From positions 1 to 41,354 of the forward strand of contig JADYYK010000157.1 in the NCBI GenBank assembly GCA_020853705.1: a stretch of 41,354 nucleotides of DNA, given 5' to 3'. The position numbers and the translations under genes are program-made. Each line of letters begins with the position of its first letter. Within the stretch, counting starts at the first letter, position 1. Source of the stretch: Deltaproteobacteria bacterium (GTDB taxonomy: Bacteria; Myxococcota_A; Polyangia; Haliangiales; JADYYK01). The notes below the pieces were generated by a model that did no database searches, was not told the DNA's origin, and worked only from the letters and a program-made list of their open reading frames with translations. Below, piece after piece: positions 10,344 through 23,525 of the stretch.

Positions 10344-11685
10344 ACAGCCCGAACATCAGCCGCTCCGGCTGCTCGATCCTGTTCTTGACCCCGACCAGGA
10401 ACGACACCGCCTCGCGTCCGTCGACCAGCCGGTGGTCGTACGACAGCGCCAGGAACATCATCGGGCGGATCACGATCTGGTCGTTCACGACCACCGCGCG
10501 CTTGACGATGTTGTGCATGCCGAGGATGCCGCTCTGCGGCATGTTGAGCAGCGGTGTCGACAGCATCGAGCCGTAGATCCCGCCGTTCGAGATGGTGAAG
10601 GTGCCGCCCGACAGCTCGGGCAGCGTCAGCTTGTTCTCTCGCGCGCGCACGCCGAAGTCGCCGATGGCCTTCTCGAGCTCGCCGAAACCCAGGCGATCGG
10701 CGTCGCGCAGCACCGGAACCACCAGCCCCTTGCCGGAGCCGACCGCGATGCCGATGTCGTAGTGCTTCTTGTAGACCACGTCGGTGCCGCGGATCTCGGC
10801 GTTGACCGTGGGCCAGTCCTTGAGCGCCTCGACGCACGCCTTCACGAAGAACGACATGAAGCCGAGCTTGATGCCGTGCTTCTTGACGAAGTCGTCCTGG
10901 TGCTTGGCGCGCAGCTCCATCACCAGGCTCATGTCCACCTCGTTGAAGGTGGTCAGGATGGCCGCGGTCTTCTGCGCCTCGACCAGCCGCTCCGCGATGC
11001 GCCGCCGGAGCGGCGTCATGGCCACGACCTGGTCGCGCTCACCGTTGACGCCCGACGCGGGCGCGGGCGCGGGCGCCGTCGCCGTCGCCGTCGCCGCCGC
11101 GGCCGCCGCCGGCACCGACACCACCGCCGGTCCGCCCGTCACCGGCACCACCACCGACGTCACCACCGATGCGCCATCCGCCTCACGCAGCGCCTGCCGC
11201 TGCGCCGGCGTCAGCCGCGTCGTGGTCGCCGCCGCCGCTCCCGCCACCGCCCCGGTCCCTGCCCCGGCCACCGCGGGCGCGGCCACCATCGCCGGCGGCG
11301 TCACCACCGGCGTCGGCGTCACCACCGTCCCCGTCGTCACCACCGGAGGCTGAGTCGCCATCCGCTGGGTGCCGCCCCCATTGCCATTGCTCTTGGCTGC
11401 CGCGGCCCCAGCCGCCGCACCCGCCGCACCCCCGGCCACCGCGACGCCACCCTCGCGCAGCTCCCCGATCACCGCGCCCACCTTCACCGTCGCGCCCACC
11501 GGCGCCAGCTGCGCGCTCAGCCACCCCGCGGCCGGCGCCGGCAACGTCACCGTCACCTTGTCGGTCTCCAGCTCCACCACCGGGTCATCGACACGCACGA
11601 CGTCGCCCACGCCCTTCAACCACTTCGCAATCGTGGCCTCGGTGATCGACTCACCCAGGACCGGCACCTTCAGCTCAATCGCCAT
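10342..11685 (-). CDS. sucB: 2-oxoglutarate dehydrogenase E2 (dihydrolipoyl succinyltransferase)
   Basis: E2 transfers the succinyl group from its lipoyl arm to CoA in the TCA cycle. The 447-residue product has an N-terminal lipoyl domain (IELKVPVLGESITEATIAKW; lipoyl-lysine K43 in ETDKVTV), a long Ala/Val/Thr/Pro linker (about 85-215), and a C-terminal catalytic domain starting near MTPLRRRIAERLVEAQ with the active-site YDHRLVDG (His418, Asp422). Unusually, I cannot find the peripheral-subunit-binding domain: where it should be there is only RLTPAQRQALREADGA, with no GTGxxGR loop. It follows sucA by 15 bases on the same strand. No lpd gene for E3 is in the window. Confidence 0.93.
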   Translation of the reverse strand: MAIELKVPVLGESITEATIAKWLKGVGDVVRVDDPVVELETDKVTVTLPAPAAGWLSAQLAPVGATVKVGAVIGELREGGVAVAGGAAGAAAGAAAAKSNGNGGGTQRMATQPPVVTTGTVVTPTPVVTPPAMVAAPAVAGAGTGAVAGAAAATTTRLTPAQRQALREADGASVVTSVVVPVTGGPAVVSVPAAAAAATATATAPAPAPASGVNGERDQVVAMTPLRRRIAERLVEAQKTAAILTTFNEVDMSLVMELRAKHQDDFVKKHGIKLGFMSFFVKACVEALKDWPTVNAEIRGTDVVYKKHYDIGIAVGSGKGLVVPVLRDADRLGFGELEKAIGDFGVRARENKLTLPELSGGTFTISNGGIYGSMLSTPLLNMPQSGILGMHNIVKRAVVVNDQIVIRPMMFLALSYDHRLVDGREAVSFLVGVKNRIEQPERLMFGL

Positions 11686-11700
11686 CTCGGTTTCAGCCTC

Positions 11701-14451
<2,751 letters not shown>

Positions 14452-14571
14452 GACAGGTCGCACATGCTAGCAGGGTTTGGGGGGCCCTGCGTGGGGGGTC
14501 ACCTCATACAAAAAAGGGGATGCGTTTGGAAGGGCTTGGATCTACATTGCGCCGGTTCCACACACTTTTAT

Positions 14572-14585
14572 GGAGAACCGTCATC
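14572..14585 (+). promoter_or_regulatory. Shine-Dalgarno and AUC start of infC
   Basis: GGAGA at 14572-14576 is followed, after six bases, by ATC at 14583-14585, in frame with IF3. No in-frame ATG, GTG or TTG has comparable spacing: the ATG at 14520 lacks a ribosome binding site and would add 21 unrelated residues, and the ATG at 14598 has none. Rare AUU/AUC starts are the known basis of infC self-control, because IF3 itself rejects non-standard start codons. Confidence 0.75.
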
Positions 14586-15311
14586 CGTAGACCAGGCATG
14601 GGCGTAGCGCCGCCCCAAACCGAGCTGTATCGCATCAACCGTCGTATCCGCGTTCCCGAAGTGCGCGTCATCGGAGACGATGGCGCCCAGCTGGGGATCC
14701 TGCCCACACCCGAGGCCCTGAAACAGGCCGAGGCAGCGGGCATGGACCTGGTCGAGATCTCGCCGCGCGCCGTGCCCCCCGTGTGTCGCATCATGGACTA
14801 CGGGAAGTTCAAGTTCGAAGAGGCCAAGAAGACGCGGCAGGCCAAGCGCAAGCAGACGGTCATCGAGATCAAAGAGATCAAGTTCCGCCCCAAGACGGAC
14901 ACCCACGACTACGACTTCAAGCTGGCGCACATCCGCCGCTTCCTGTCGGAGGGCAACAAGGTCCGCATGGTGGTGCAGTTCCGCGGTCGCGAGATCGTGC
15001 ACCCGCAGACCGGTCGCTCGATGCTGGAGTCAGTCAGCAAGGACGTCGCCGACCTGGCCCAGGTCGAGCAGGTGCCGCTGATGGACGGTCGTCGCATGGT
15101 CATGGTGGTCGCCCCGCGGGCCAACCAGCAGCAGCAGAAGCCGGCCGCCCCGCGCCCGGTCGTGACCCCCGGCGCCCCGGCGCCCGCGGGTGCCGCCCCC
15201 GCCTCCGCCCCGGCGCCTGCCGCGGCTGCGCCGGCCGTCGCCGCACCGGCGCGTCCGCAGGCCGCGCCGGCTCCGTCCGCGCCGCCCAGTAGCGACAGCC
15301 GCAAAGCCTAG
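14583..15311 (+). CDS. infC: translation initiation factor IF3 with C-terminal tail
   Basis: IF3 binds the 30S subunit, keeps 50S away and checks the start codon. The 242-residue product has the N-domain (YRINRRIRVPEVRVIGDDG, PPVCRIMDYGKFKFEEAKK, residues 17-90) and the C-domain (VIEIKEIKFRPKTDTHDYDFK to MVMVVAPR, 93-179; shown here in part as EIKEIKFRPKTDTHDYDF). These are followed by about 63 extra residues rich in Pro and Ala, ending SSDSRKA, that ordinary IF3 lacks. M. xanthus IF3 (Dsg) is known for a similar tail, needed for development, and for an AUC start; both features recur here. rpmI and rplT, the usual next genes, are absent; ettA follows after 48 bases. Confidence 0.95.
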   Translation: MRRPGMGVAPPQTELYRINRRIRVPEVRVIGDDGAQLGILPTPEALKQAEAAGMDLVEISPRAVPPVCRIMDYGKFKFEEAKKTRQAKRKQTVIEIKEIKFRPKTDTHDYDFKLAHIRRFLSEGNKVRMVVQFRGREIVHPQTGRSMLESVSKDVADLAQVEQVPLMDGRRMVMVVAPRANQQQQKPAAPRPVVTPGAPAPAGAAPASAPAPAAAAPAVAAPARPQAAPAPSAPPSSDSRKA

Positions 15312-15359
15312 CTTCGTTCGCCCCCACCCCCCGCAACACCCAGACTTCAAGAGGATCTC

Positions 15360-17045
<1,686 letters not shown>

Positions 17046-17063
17046 GGAGCGCGGGTCGCCGCC

Positions 17064-18923
17064 TCAGCGGTAGCCCTGGGCCTGCAGCTGGAACAGGTGC
17101 GCGTAGCGGGCGCCCTTGGCGACCAGCTCGTCGTGGGTGCCCTGCTCCAGGACATGGCCGTCCTCGACGACGACGATCTTGTCTGCCATGCGGACAGTCG
17201 GGAAGCGGTGCGAGATGAGGATGGCGGTGCGGCCCTTGGCCAGGGTGCGGAAGCGCTCGAAGACCTGGTGCTCGGCCTCGGCGTCCAGCGCCGAGGTCGG
17301 CTCGTCGAGGACCAGGATGTCGGCCTCCTCGCGCATGAAGGCGCGCGCCAGGGCGATCTTCTGCCACTGACCGCCTGACAGCTCGAGGCCCTCCTTGAAC
17401 CAGCCGCCGAGCTGGGTATCGAGCCCCTTGGGCAGGCCGCTGACCAGCTCGCGCGCGCCGCCGGCCTCGACCGCGCGCTCGACGCGGACGTCGACGTCGA
17501 GGTGCTCGACCGAGCCGACCCCGACGTTCTCGCGGGTCGACAGCTGGTACTGGTTGAAGTCCTGGAAGATGACGCCGATGCGACGGCGCAGGTCGGCGGT
17601 CTCCCAGTCGCGCAGGTCGCGCCCGTCCAGGTAGATCGCACCCTCGGTGGGTTCGTACAGGCGGGTCAGCAGCTTGATGAACGTCGTCTTGCCGGCGCCG
17701 TTCTCGCCGACCAGCGCCAGGCTCTGCCCCTTGGGGATGAAGAGGTCGATGCCGCGCAGCGCCCACTTGTCCGACTTGGGATACTTGAAGCCGACGCCGG
17801 CGAAGCGGATGCCCTGCTCCTCCTTGACCACGTAGGGCGCGTGCGGGGCGCGCTGCCCGGTCGGGATGGCCAGGTACTCGAACAGGTTCGACATGTAGAG
17901 GTTGTCCTCGTACATGCCGCCGACCGCGGTCAGGATCGACTGGAAGGCCTGCTGACCCTGGCGGAACGCCACCACGTACAGCGCCATGTTGCCGAGCGAC
18001 AGCTTGCCGCGCGCCGCGGCGACCGCGATGTACGCGTAGCAGCCATAGAACGCCGCGGTGCCCAGCAGCGACAGCACGTAGGCCCAGGCCGCGCGCTTGA
18101 CCGCGAGCTTCTTGTCCTCGTTGTAGAAGGTCTCCGACAGCGTCTTGTAGCGCCCGAGGAGCATCGGCCCCAGGCCGAACAGCTGGACCTCCTTGACGTG
18201 ACCATCGTTGGCGATGACGTACTCGAGGTAGTTCAGTCGTCGCGCGTCGGGCGAGCGCCAGTTGCGCAGCCGGAACGCCGCGCCCGAGAACTTGGCCTCG
18301 GCCACGAACGCCGGCACCGCCGCCACCAGCAGCGCCAGCACGGCCCAGCCGCTGAAGGCCACCAGCAGCGCGATGTAACCGGCCAGCGTCAGGCCGTTGC
18401 GCACCAGCTGGAAGGTCTCCTGCACCAGCGCCAGCGGGCGCGACGACGCCTCGCGCCGCGCCCGGGTCAGCTTGTCGTAAAACTCGGCGTCCTCGAAGTG
18501 CGGCAGCTCCAGGCGCAGCGCCTTCTCCAGGATGAGGACATTGATGTCGATGCCCAGGCGGGCGCCGACCAGCGCCCGGGTCAGCCCCAGCGCGCGCTCG
18601 ACCGCGGACATCGCGACCACCAGGATGAGCTCGAGCACGACATAGCGGATGACCTCGGCCTGCAGCAGCGTGCGCGCCGCGGCGTCGGCCCGCGCCGAGT
18701 GCACCACGGCGTCCACGATGAGCTTGCCGACATAGGCGATCTGCAGCGGGATCAGCGCCGAGATGACGGTCAGCACCGCCAGCGTGACGGTGCCCCCGGG
18801 CGACGACTTCCACACCAGGCGCAGCGTGCGTGGGGTGTGCGCGAAGCTGCCCAGCAGCCGCTGGGCGAACCCGACCTGGACCGGCTTGACGGTCGACCTG
18901 GGTGGGTGAGCTGGGGGGGCCAT
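17064..18923 (-). CDS. ABC transporter, fused permease and ATPase
   Basis: This 619-residue half-transporter would act as a homodimer or pair with an unlinked partner to move a substrate across the inner membrane, most likely outward. Several hydrophobic helices lie between residues 45 and 340 (for example VTLAVLTVISALIPLQIAYV and GYIALLVAFSGWAVLALLVA). The ATPase domain follows: Walker A GENGAGKTT (406-414), Q-loop FQDFNQ, signature LSGGQ (515-519), Walker B ILVLDE (536-541) and H-loop His572. It resembles MsbA/lipid- or peptide-exporter families, but the substrate cannot be read from sequence and no accessory genes are adjacent. The ATG at 18923 lacks a strong ribosome binding site. It is divergent from the GNAT gene across 75 bases. 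Confidence 0.88.
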   Translation of the reverse strand: MAPPAHPPRSTVKPVQVGFAQRLLGSFAHTPRTLRLVWKSSPGGTVTLAVLTVISALIPLQIAYVGKLIVDAVVHSARADAAARTLLQAEVIRYVVLELILVVAMSAVERALGLTRALVGARLGIDINVLILEKALRLELPHFEDAEFYDKLTRARREASSRPLALVQETFQLVRNGLTLAGYIALLVAFSGWAVLALLVAAVPAFVAEAKFSGAAFRLRNWRSPDARRLNYLEYVIANDGHVKEVQLFGLGPMLLGRYKTLSETFYNEDKKLAVKRAAWAYVLSLLGTAAFYGCYAYIAVAAARGKLSLGNMALYVVAFRQGQQAFQSILTAVGGMYEDNLYMSNLFEYLAIPTGQRAPHAPYVVKEEQGIRFAGVGFKYPKSDKWALRGIDLFIPKGQSLALVGENGAGKTTFIKLLTRLYEPTEGAIYLDGRDLRDWETADLRRRIGVIFQDFNQYQLSTRENVGVGSVEHLDVDVRVERAVEAGGARELVSGLPKGLDTQLGGWFKEGLELSGGQWQKIALARAFMREEADILVLDEPTSALDAEAEHQVFERFRTLAKGRTAILISHRFPTVRMADKIVVVEDGHVLEQGTHDELVAKGARYAHLFQLQAQGYR

Positions 18924-18998
18924 CTGGGTGTTCTGATGCAGATCCGGTGGGTTTGCTTCAGCGTAGCGATTTCTCCGCGTTGCGGATACCTTGTTGCG

Positions 18999-19853
18999 GT
19001 GATCGAGCTAGCCCCCGCCCTCGAACGGTCGGTTCCCCATCTGGCTGAGCTGCAGGCTCGGGCGCTGGCGGACTATGCCTTCCCCCTCACCAACGAACCC
19101 ACCGAGCTGGCGCGTCGCCTGGCAGTCGATGCCATCGACCTCGGCGCGTCGTGGATCGCCACCGTGGACAAGCGCGATGTCGGCTTCGCCTTCGTGGCCC
19201 GCCGCGGGGGCTTCGCCCGCATCGACAGCCTGGGCGTCATCCCCGAGGCCCGCACCAAGGGCGTCGGGCGCTCGCTGGTCGACGCCGTGCTGGCCGGTGG
19301 TCGCGCCCACGGTGACGTCAAGCTGGTGCTGGAGGTCGACGACGCCAGCCCGCCCGCGCTGCGCCTGTACAAGAGCGCTGGCTTTCACTCCTGGCGCCGC
19401 CTGGTCGGCTGGGAGCGCGACGCCCCCAACGTCCTGACCAAGGACCCCACCCGCACCGTGGTCGAGCTGCCGCTGCGCCACGCCGCCTGGGCCGCCGCCA
19501 AGCACGCCGAGAAGGATCTGCCCTGGCAGTTCGCGCCGGAGTCGATCGCCAACCTGACCCCACCCTACCGCGCCTTCGAGCATGACCACTCGGCCTACTG
19601 CATCGTGCGCCTGATGCCCGACGACACCCTCAAGGTGCGCGCCCTCATCGTGCGCACCGAGGCGCGCCGTCGCGGCCTCGGCGCCGTGGTCCTGGCCGGC
19701 GCCGTCAAGCAGCTGGGCGCCAAGCGCATCGTGGTCCCGCCCTGGTGCCCCGAAGGGCTGTGGGACGACTTCTTCAAGCGCGCCGGCTTCCACCAGAGCA
19801 AGCACGCCCAGGTGGAGCTGCGCCGACAGATCGAGAAGGCCGCCGCCGGATAG
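18999..19853 (+). CDS. double GNAT-fold acetyltransferase-like protein
   Basis: The 284-residue product contains two GNAT folds. The first (about 1-135) shows the acyl-CoA-binding loop in LGVIPEARTKGVGRSLVDAV and the C-terminal SPPALRLYKSAGF. The second (about 165-275) shows LIVRTEARRRGLGAVVLAGAV and LWDDFFKRAGF. Tandem GNAT proteins such as mycothiol synthase exist, but nothing here identifies the substrate. The start is a GTG at 18999; the frame stays open far upstream, opposite the ABC transporter gene, and that part is shadow. The ribosome binding site is weak. The gene ends at the hairpin shared with the convergent PreA-like gene. Confidence 0.8.
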   Translation: MIELAPALERSVPHLAELQARALADYAFPLTNEPTELARRLAVDAIDLGASWIATVDKRDVGFAFVARRGGFARIDSLGVIPEARTKGVGRSLVDAVLAGGRAHGDVKLVLEVDDASPPALRLYKSAGFHSWRRLVGWERDAPNVLTKDPTRTVVELPLRHAAWAAAKHAEKDLPWQFAPESIANLTPPYRAFEHDHSAYCIVRLMPDDTLKVRALIVRTEARRRGLGAVVLAGAVKQLGAKRIVVPPWCPEGLWDDFFKRAGFHQSKHAQVELRRQIEKAAAG

Positions 19854-19882
19854 CAGCGGCCTCGGACGGTCACGGAGCGGAA

Positions 19883-19915
19883 TAGCCTCCTCGAAGCTTC
19901 GCTTCGAGGGGGCTA
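19883..19915. terminator. long hairpin between convergent genes
   Basis: Left arm TAGCCTCCTCGAAG (19883-19896) pairs with CTTCGAGGGGGCTA (19902-19915) with one mismatch, across a five-base loop CTTCG. It follows the GNAT stop by 29 bases and covers the stop codon of the PreA-like gene (19913-19915, minus strand). It lacks a T-run on either side, so its efficiency as an intrinsic terminator is uncertain. Confidence 0.7.
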
Positions 19916-21031
19916 GTTCGCAGCCAGCTCGTCCGTCTCCTTTGCGATCTGGCCCTGCCAGGTCTCGGCGTCCTTGCCCGCGCGCACCGCGCCACGCGCC
20001 GCCGCGGTCTTCTCGCGGTTGGCCTTCTGGCGGTCGACCAGGTCGTGGTGGGTCGAGAAGTACTCCAGGCTCTTGCCGATGAACTGGCGCAGGTTCTCGA
20101 AGTTGTGGCTGGCCATGAACGCCGTCAGGTCGGCCTTCAGCTCATCGATGATCTCGTAGCCGCGCAGCATCGCGCCGGTGCAGATCTGCACCGTCGACGC
20201 GCCCATCAGCATGAACTCGGCGGCGTCCCTGCCGGTCTCGATGCCGCCGATGCCCGAGATCTCGACCCCCGGCTTGGCGCGCGCGATCTCCATCACGTGG
20301 CGCAGCGCGATCGGCTTGACCGCCTGGCCCGAGTAGCCGCCCGGCACGGTGTAGCCCTCGACCGTCGGCATCGGACGCAGCGTCTTGAGGTCGACGCCGA
20401 TGACCGACAGGATGGTGTTGATGGTGGAGATGCCATTGGCGCCGCCCTTGATGGCGGCCAGCGCTGGCGTCGCCGGGTTGCCGACGTTGGGCGTCATCTT
20501 GGCCCACACCGGCTTCTTCGCGACCTCCATCACCCAGCCCGTGACCTCCTCGACCATGTCGGGGTTCTCCCCCATCGCCATGCCCATCTTGCGCTCCGGC
20601 AGGCCGTGCGGGCACGACAGGTTGAGCTCGAAGCCGTCGATCCCGGTCTCCTGCACACGGCGCGTGATCTCCTGCCACGCCTCCTTGCGGTACTCCTCCA
20701 TGATCGACGCGATCAGGATCTTGCTGGGATAGTTCTTCTTGAGCTGGCGCAGGTCATCCAGCCAGGCGTCGAACGGCCGGTCCGAGATGAGCTCGATGTT
20801 CTCGAAGCCGACCACCTCGCCCTTCTCGCGCGAGCGCAGCTTGCCGTAGCGCGGGTTGGTGTTGATGACCTTGCTGGCGTCGAGGCTGATGGTCTTGCAC
20901 ACCATGCCGCCCCAGCCGAGATCGTACGACCTCGCAATCACCCGCGCGTTCGTCCCCGGCGGGCCCGAGCCCAGCACGAACGGGTTCTCGAACTTCATGC
21001 CGTTCACTTCGATCGCGAGACTCGGCGCCAT
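19913..21031 (-). CDS. PreA-like dihydropyrimidine/dihydroorotate dehydrogenase-fold flavoprotein
   Basis: The 372-residue protein is a TIM-barrel FMN enzyme of the dihydroorotate/dihydropyrimidine dehydrogenase family. It contains NPFVLGSGPPGTN, FELNLSCPHGLPERKMGM, VWAKMTPNVGN, GANGISTINT, GYSGQAVKPIALRHV and EISGIGGIETGRDAAEFMLMGA. This is closest to PreA, which with PreT reduces uracil and thymine in pyrimidine breakdown. Two departures are visible: no C-terminal ferredoxin domain, and Met in the loop (GMAMGENP) where mammalian dihydropyrimidine dehydrogenase has its catalytic Cys (LACG). Its true substrate is therefore open. The ATG at 21031 has GGAGG seven bases upstream, a better start than 21058. 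It lies 66 bases after the acyl-CoA dehydrogenase on the same strand. No preT is present. Confidence 0.8.
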   Translation of the reverse strand: MAPSLAIEVNGMKFENPFVLGSGPPGTNARVIARSYDLGWGGMVCKTISLDASKVINTNPRYGKLRSREKGEVVGFENIELISDRPFDAWLDDLRQLKKNYPSKILIASIMEEYRKEAWQEITRRVQETGIDGFELNLSCPHGLPERKMGMAMGENPDMVEEVTGWVMEVAKKPVWAKMTPNVGNPATPALAAIKGGANGISTINTILSVIGVDLKTLRPMPTVEGYTVPGGYSGQAVKPIALRHVMEIARAKPGVEISGIGGIETGRDAAEFMLMGASTVQICTGAMLRGYEIIDELKADLTAFMASHNFENLRQFIGKSLEYFSTHHDLVDRQKANREKTAAARGAVRAGKDAETWQGQIAKETDELAAN

Positions 21032-21097
21032 GTCACCCTCCGGACCGATCCGTAACACATCCGCGAGGCCGGTTCACATCCGGCCCCGCCACCAGCT

Positions 21098-22762
<1,665 letters not shown>

Positions 22763-22788
22763 GCGCGGCAGAGTAGCCCAACCCACCT

Positions 22789-22794
22789 TGTATA
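22789..22794 (-). promoter_or_regulatory. candidate -10 of the acyl-CoA dehydrogenase gene
   Basis: The minus strand reads TATACA, one base from consensus, 27 bases before the start codon at 22762. The matching -35 region would fall at about 22811-22818, partly under the palindrome at 22816-22836. The -35 hexamer itself is poor, which fits a promoter that needs or is blocked by a regulator. Confidence 0.4.
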
Positions 22795-22815
22795 TGGAGG
22801 GGCCAGGAAATGTAG

Positions 22816-22836
22816 TCTCCATTACAAACATGGAGA
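22816..22836. promoter_or_regulatory. palindromic operator candidate
   Basis: TCTCCAT (22816-22822) and ATGGAGA (22830-22836) are perfect inverted 7-base arms around a 7-base AT-rich centre. The site lies between the divergent acyl-CoA dehydrogenase and rsmG genes, overlapping the expected -35 of the former. Size and shape suit a dimeric regulator, for example of the TetR or GntR type, but no regulator gene is adjacent. Confidence 0.45.
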
Positions 22837-22838
22837 TG

Positions 22839-22873
22839 GGCCCAGGCCGTTGTTCTTGCTAGGGTCCTGGGCC
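22839..22873 (+). repeat. inverted repeat ending at the rsmG start codon
   Basis: GGCCCAGG (22839-22846) pairs with CCTGGGCC (22866-22873), separated by 19 bases. In an rsmG transcript starting upstream of it, this hairpin would enclose the ribosome-binding region and abut the AUG, and could lower translation. Functional meaning is inference. Confidence 0.45.
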
Positions 22874-23476
22874 ATGGAGCCCGGTCTCTGGCGTCGCTTC
22901 GAGCAGGGCCTTGCGGAGGTGGGTGCTACTCCGGATCCCACCTGGCGCGCGCCGCTGACGAAGTACCTCGAGTTGCTCCTGCTGTGGAACGCCAAGATGA
23001 ACCTCACCGCCGTTCGCGACCCTGCTGGGATCGTGGTGCGGCACTTCGCCGACTCCTTCGCTCCTCTCGCCGACCTGCCAGGTGACGCCCGCACCCTCCT
23101 CGATGTCGGTTCGGGCGGCGGCTTCCCGGGTGCCATCCTCGCCATCGCTCGCCCTGGCATCGCCATCACCCTGCTCGAGTCACTGCACAAGAAGGCCGCC
23201 TTCCTGTCGACCCTCAAGCGCGAGCTGCCGCTACCCAATGTCACCGTCGAGGCCCGCCGGCTGGAGGACTTCGATCGCCCCGCTGCCTTCGACGTGGTCA
23301 TCTCGCGCGCCGCCATCCCGCTGCCTGGGTGGTTCGATGCGGCTCGCCCCTTCCGCTCGTCGAGCGGGGTGATCCTCGCGATGGAGGGGAGCGAGCAGTC
23401 CCCGCTGCCCCCTGGGGCCACCCGGCGGAGCTACAGCCTCGATGGAGCCGTACGCGCCATCCTCCGTTCCACGTGA
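22874..23476 (+). CDS. rsmG: 16S rRNA m7G527 methyltransferase RsmG
   Basis: RsmG (GidB) methylates N7 of G527 in 16S rRNA using S-adenosylmethionine. The 200-residue product has the family's N-terminal helix region (LTKYLELLLLWNAKMNLTAV), the SAM-binding loop LLDVGSGGGFPGAILAIA, and the continuation LLESLHKKAAFLSTLKREL. The ATG at 22874 has only a weak ribosome binding site and sits right behind an inverted repeat. In most bacteria rsmG follows mnmG and precedes parA-parB; here none of these is adjacent and bioF follows after 49 bases. The final codons Arg-Ser-Thr-stop are formed by a parS-like sequence. Loss of RsmG is known to give low-level streptomycin resistance. Confidence 0.92.
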   Translation: MEPGLWRRFEQGLAEVGATPDPTWRAPLTKYLELLLLWNAKMNLTAVRDPAGIVVRHFADSFAPLADLPGDARTLLDVGSGGGFPGAILAIARPGIAITLLESLHKKAAFLSTLKRELPLPNVTVEARRLEDFDRPAAFDVVISRAAIPLPGWFDAARPFRSSSGVILAMEGSEQSPLPPGATRRSYSLDGAVRAILRST

Positions 23477-23479
23477 AAC
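23466..23479. other. parS-like ParB-binding site at the end of rsmG
   Basis: The 14 bases GTTCCACGTGAAAC are identical to the core of the classical Bacillus subtilis parS (TGTTCCACGTGAAACA); only the outermost base on each side differs. The site provides the last two sense codons and the stop (TGA, 23474-23476) of rsmG. It lies about 9.1 kb from dnaA, as expected for an origin-proximal centromere site. Confidence 0.85.
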
Positions 23480-23525
23480 GCGCTTCCAGGTGGACGGCGA
23501 TGCTGGCCACAAGTAGATTCCCCGC

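Noticed and set aside
9599..10837. Minus-strand frame with an EKRG repeat peptide across the 12-base array
   Set aside because: It runs antisense to tpx and in the wrong frame of sucB; the peptide repeat only reflects the DNA repeat.
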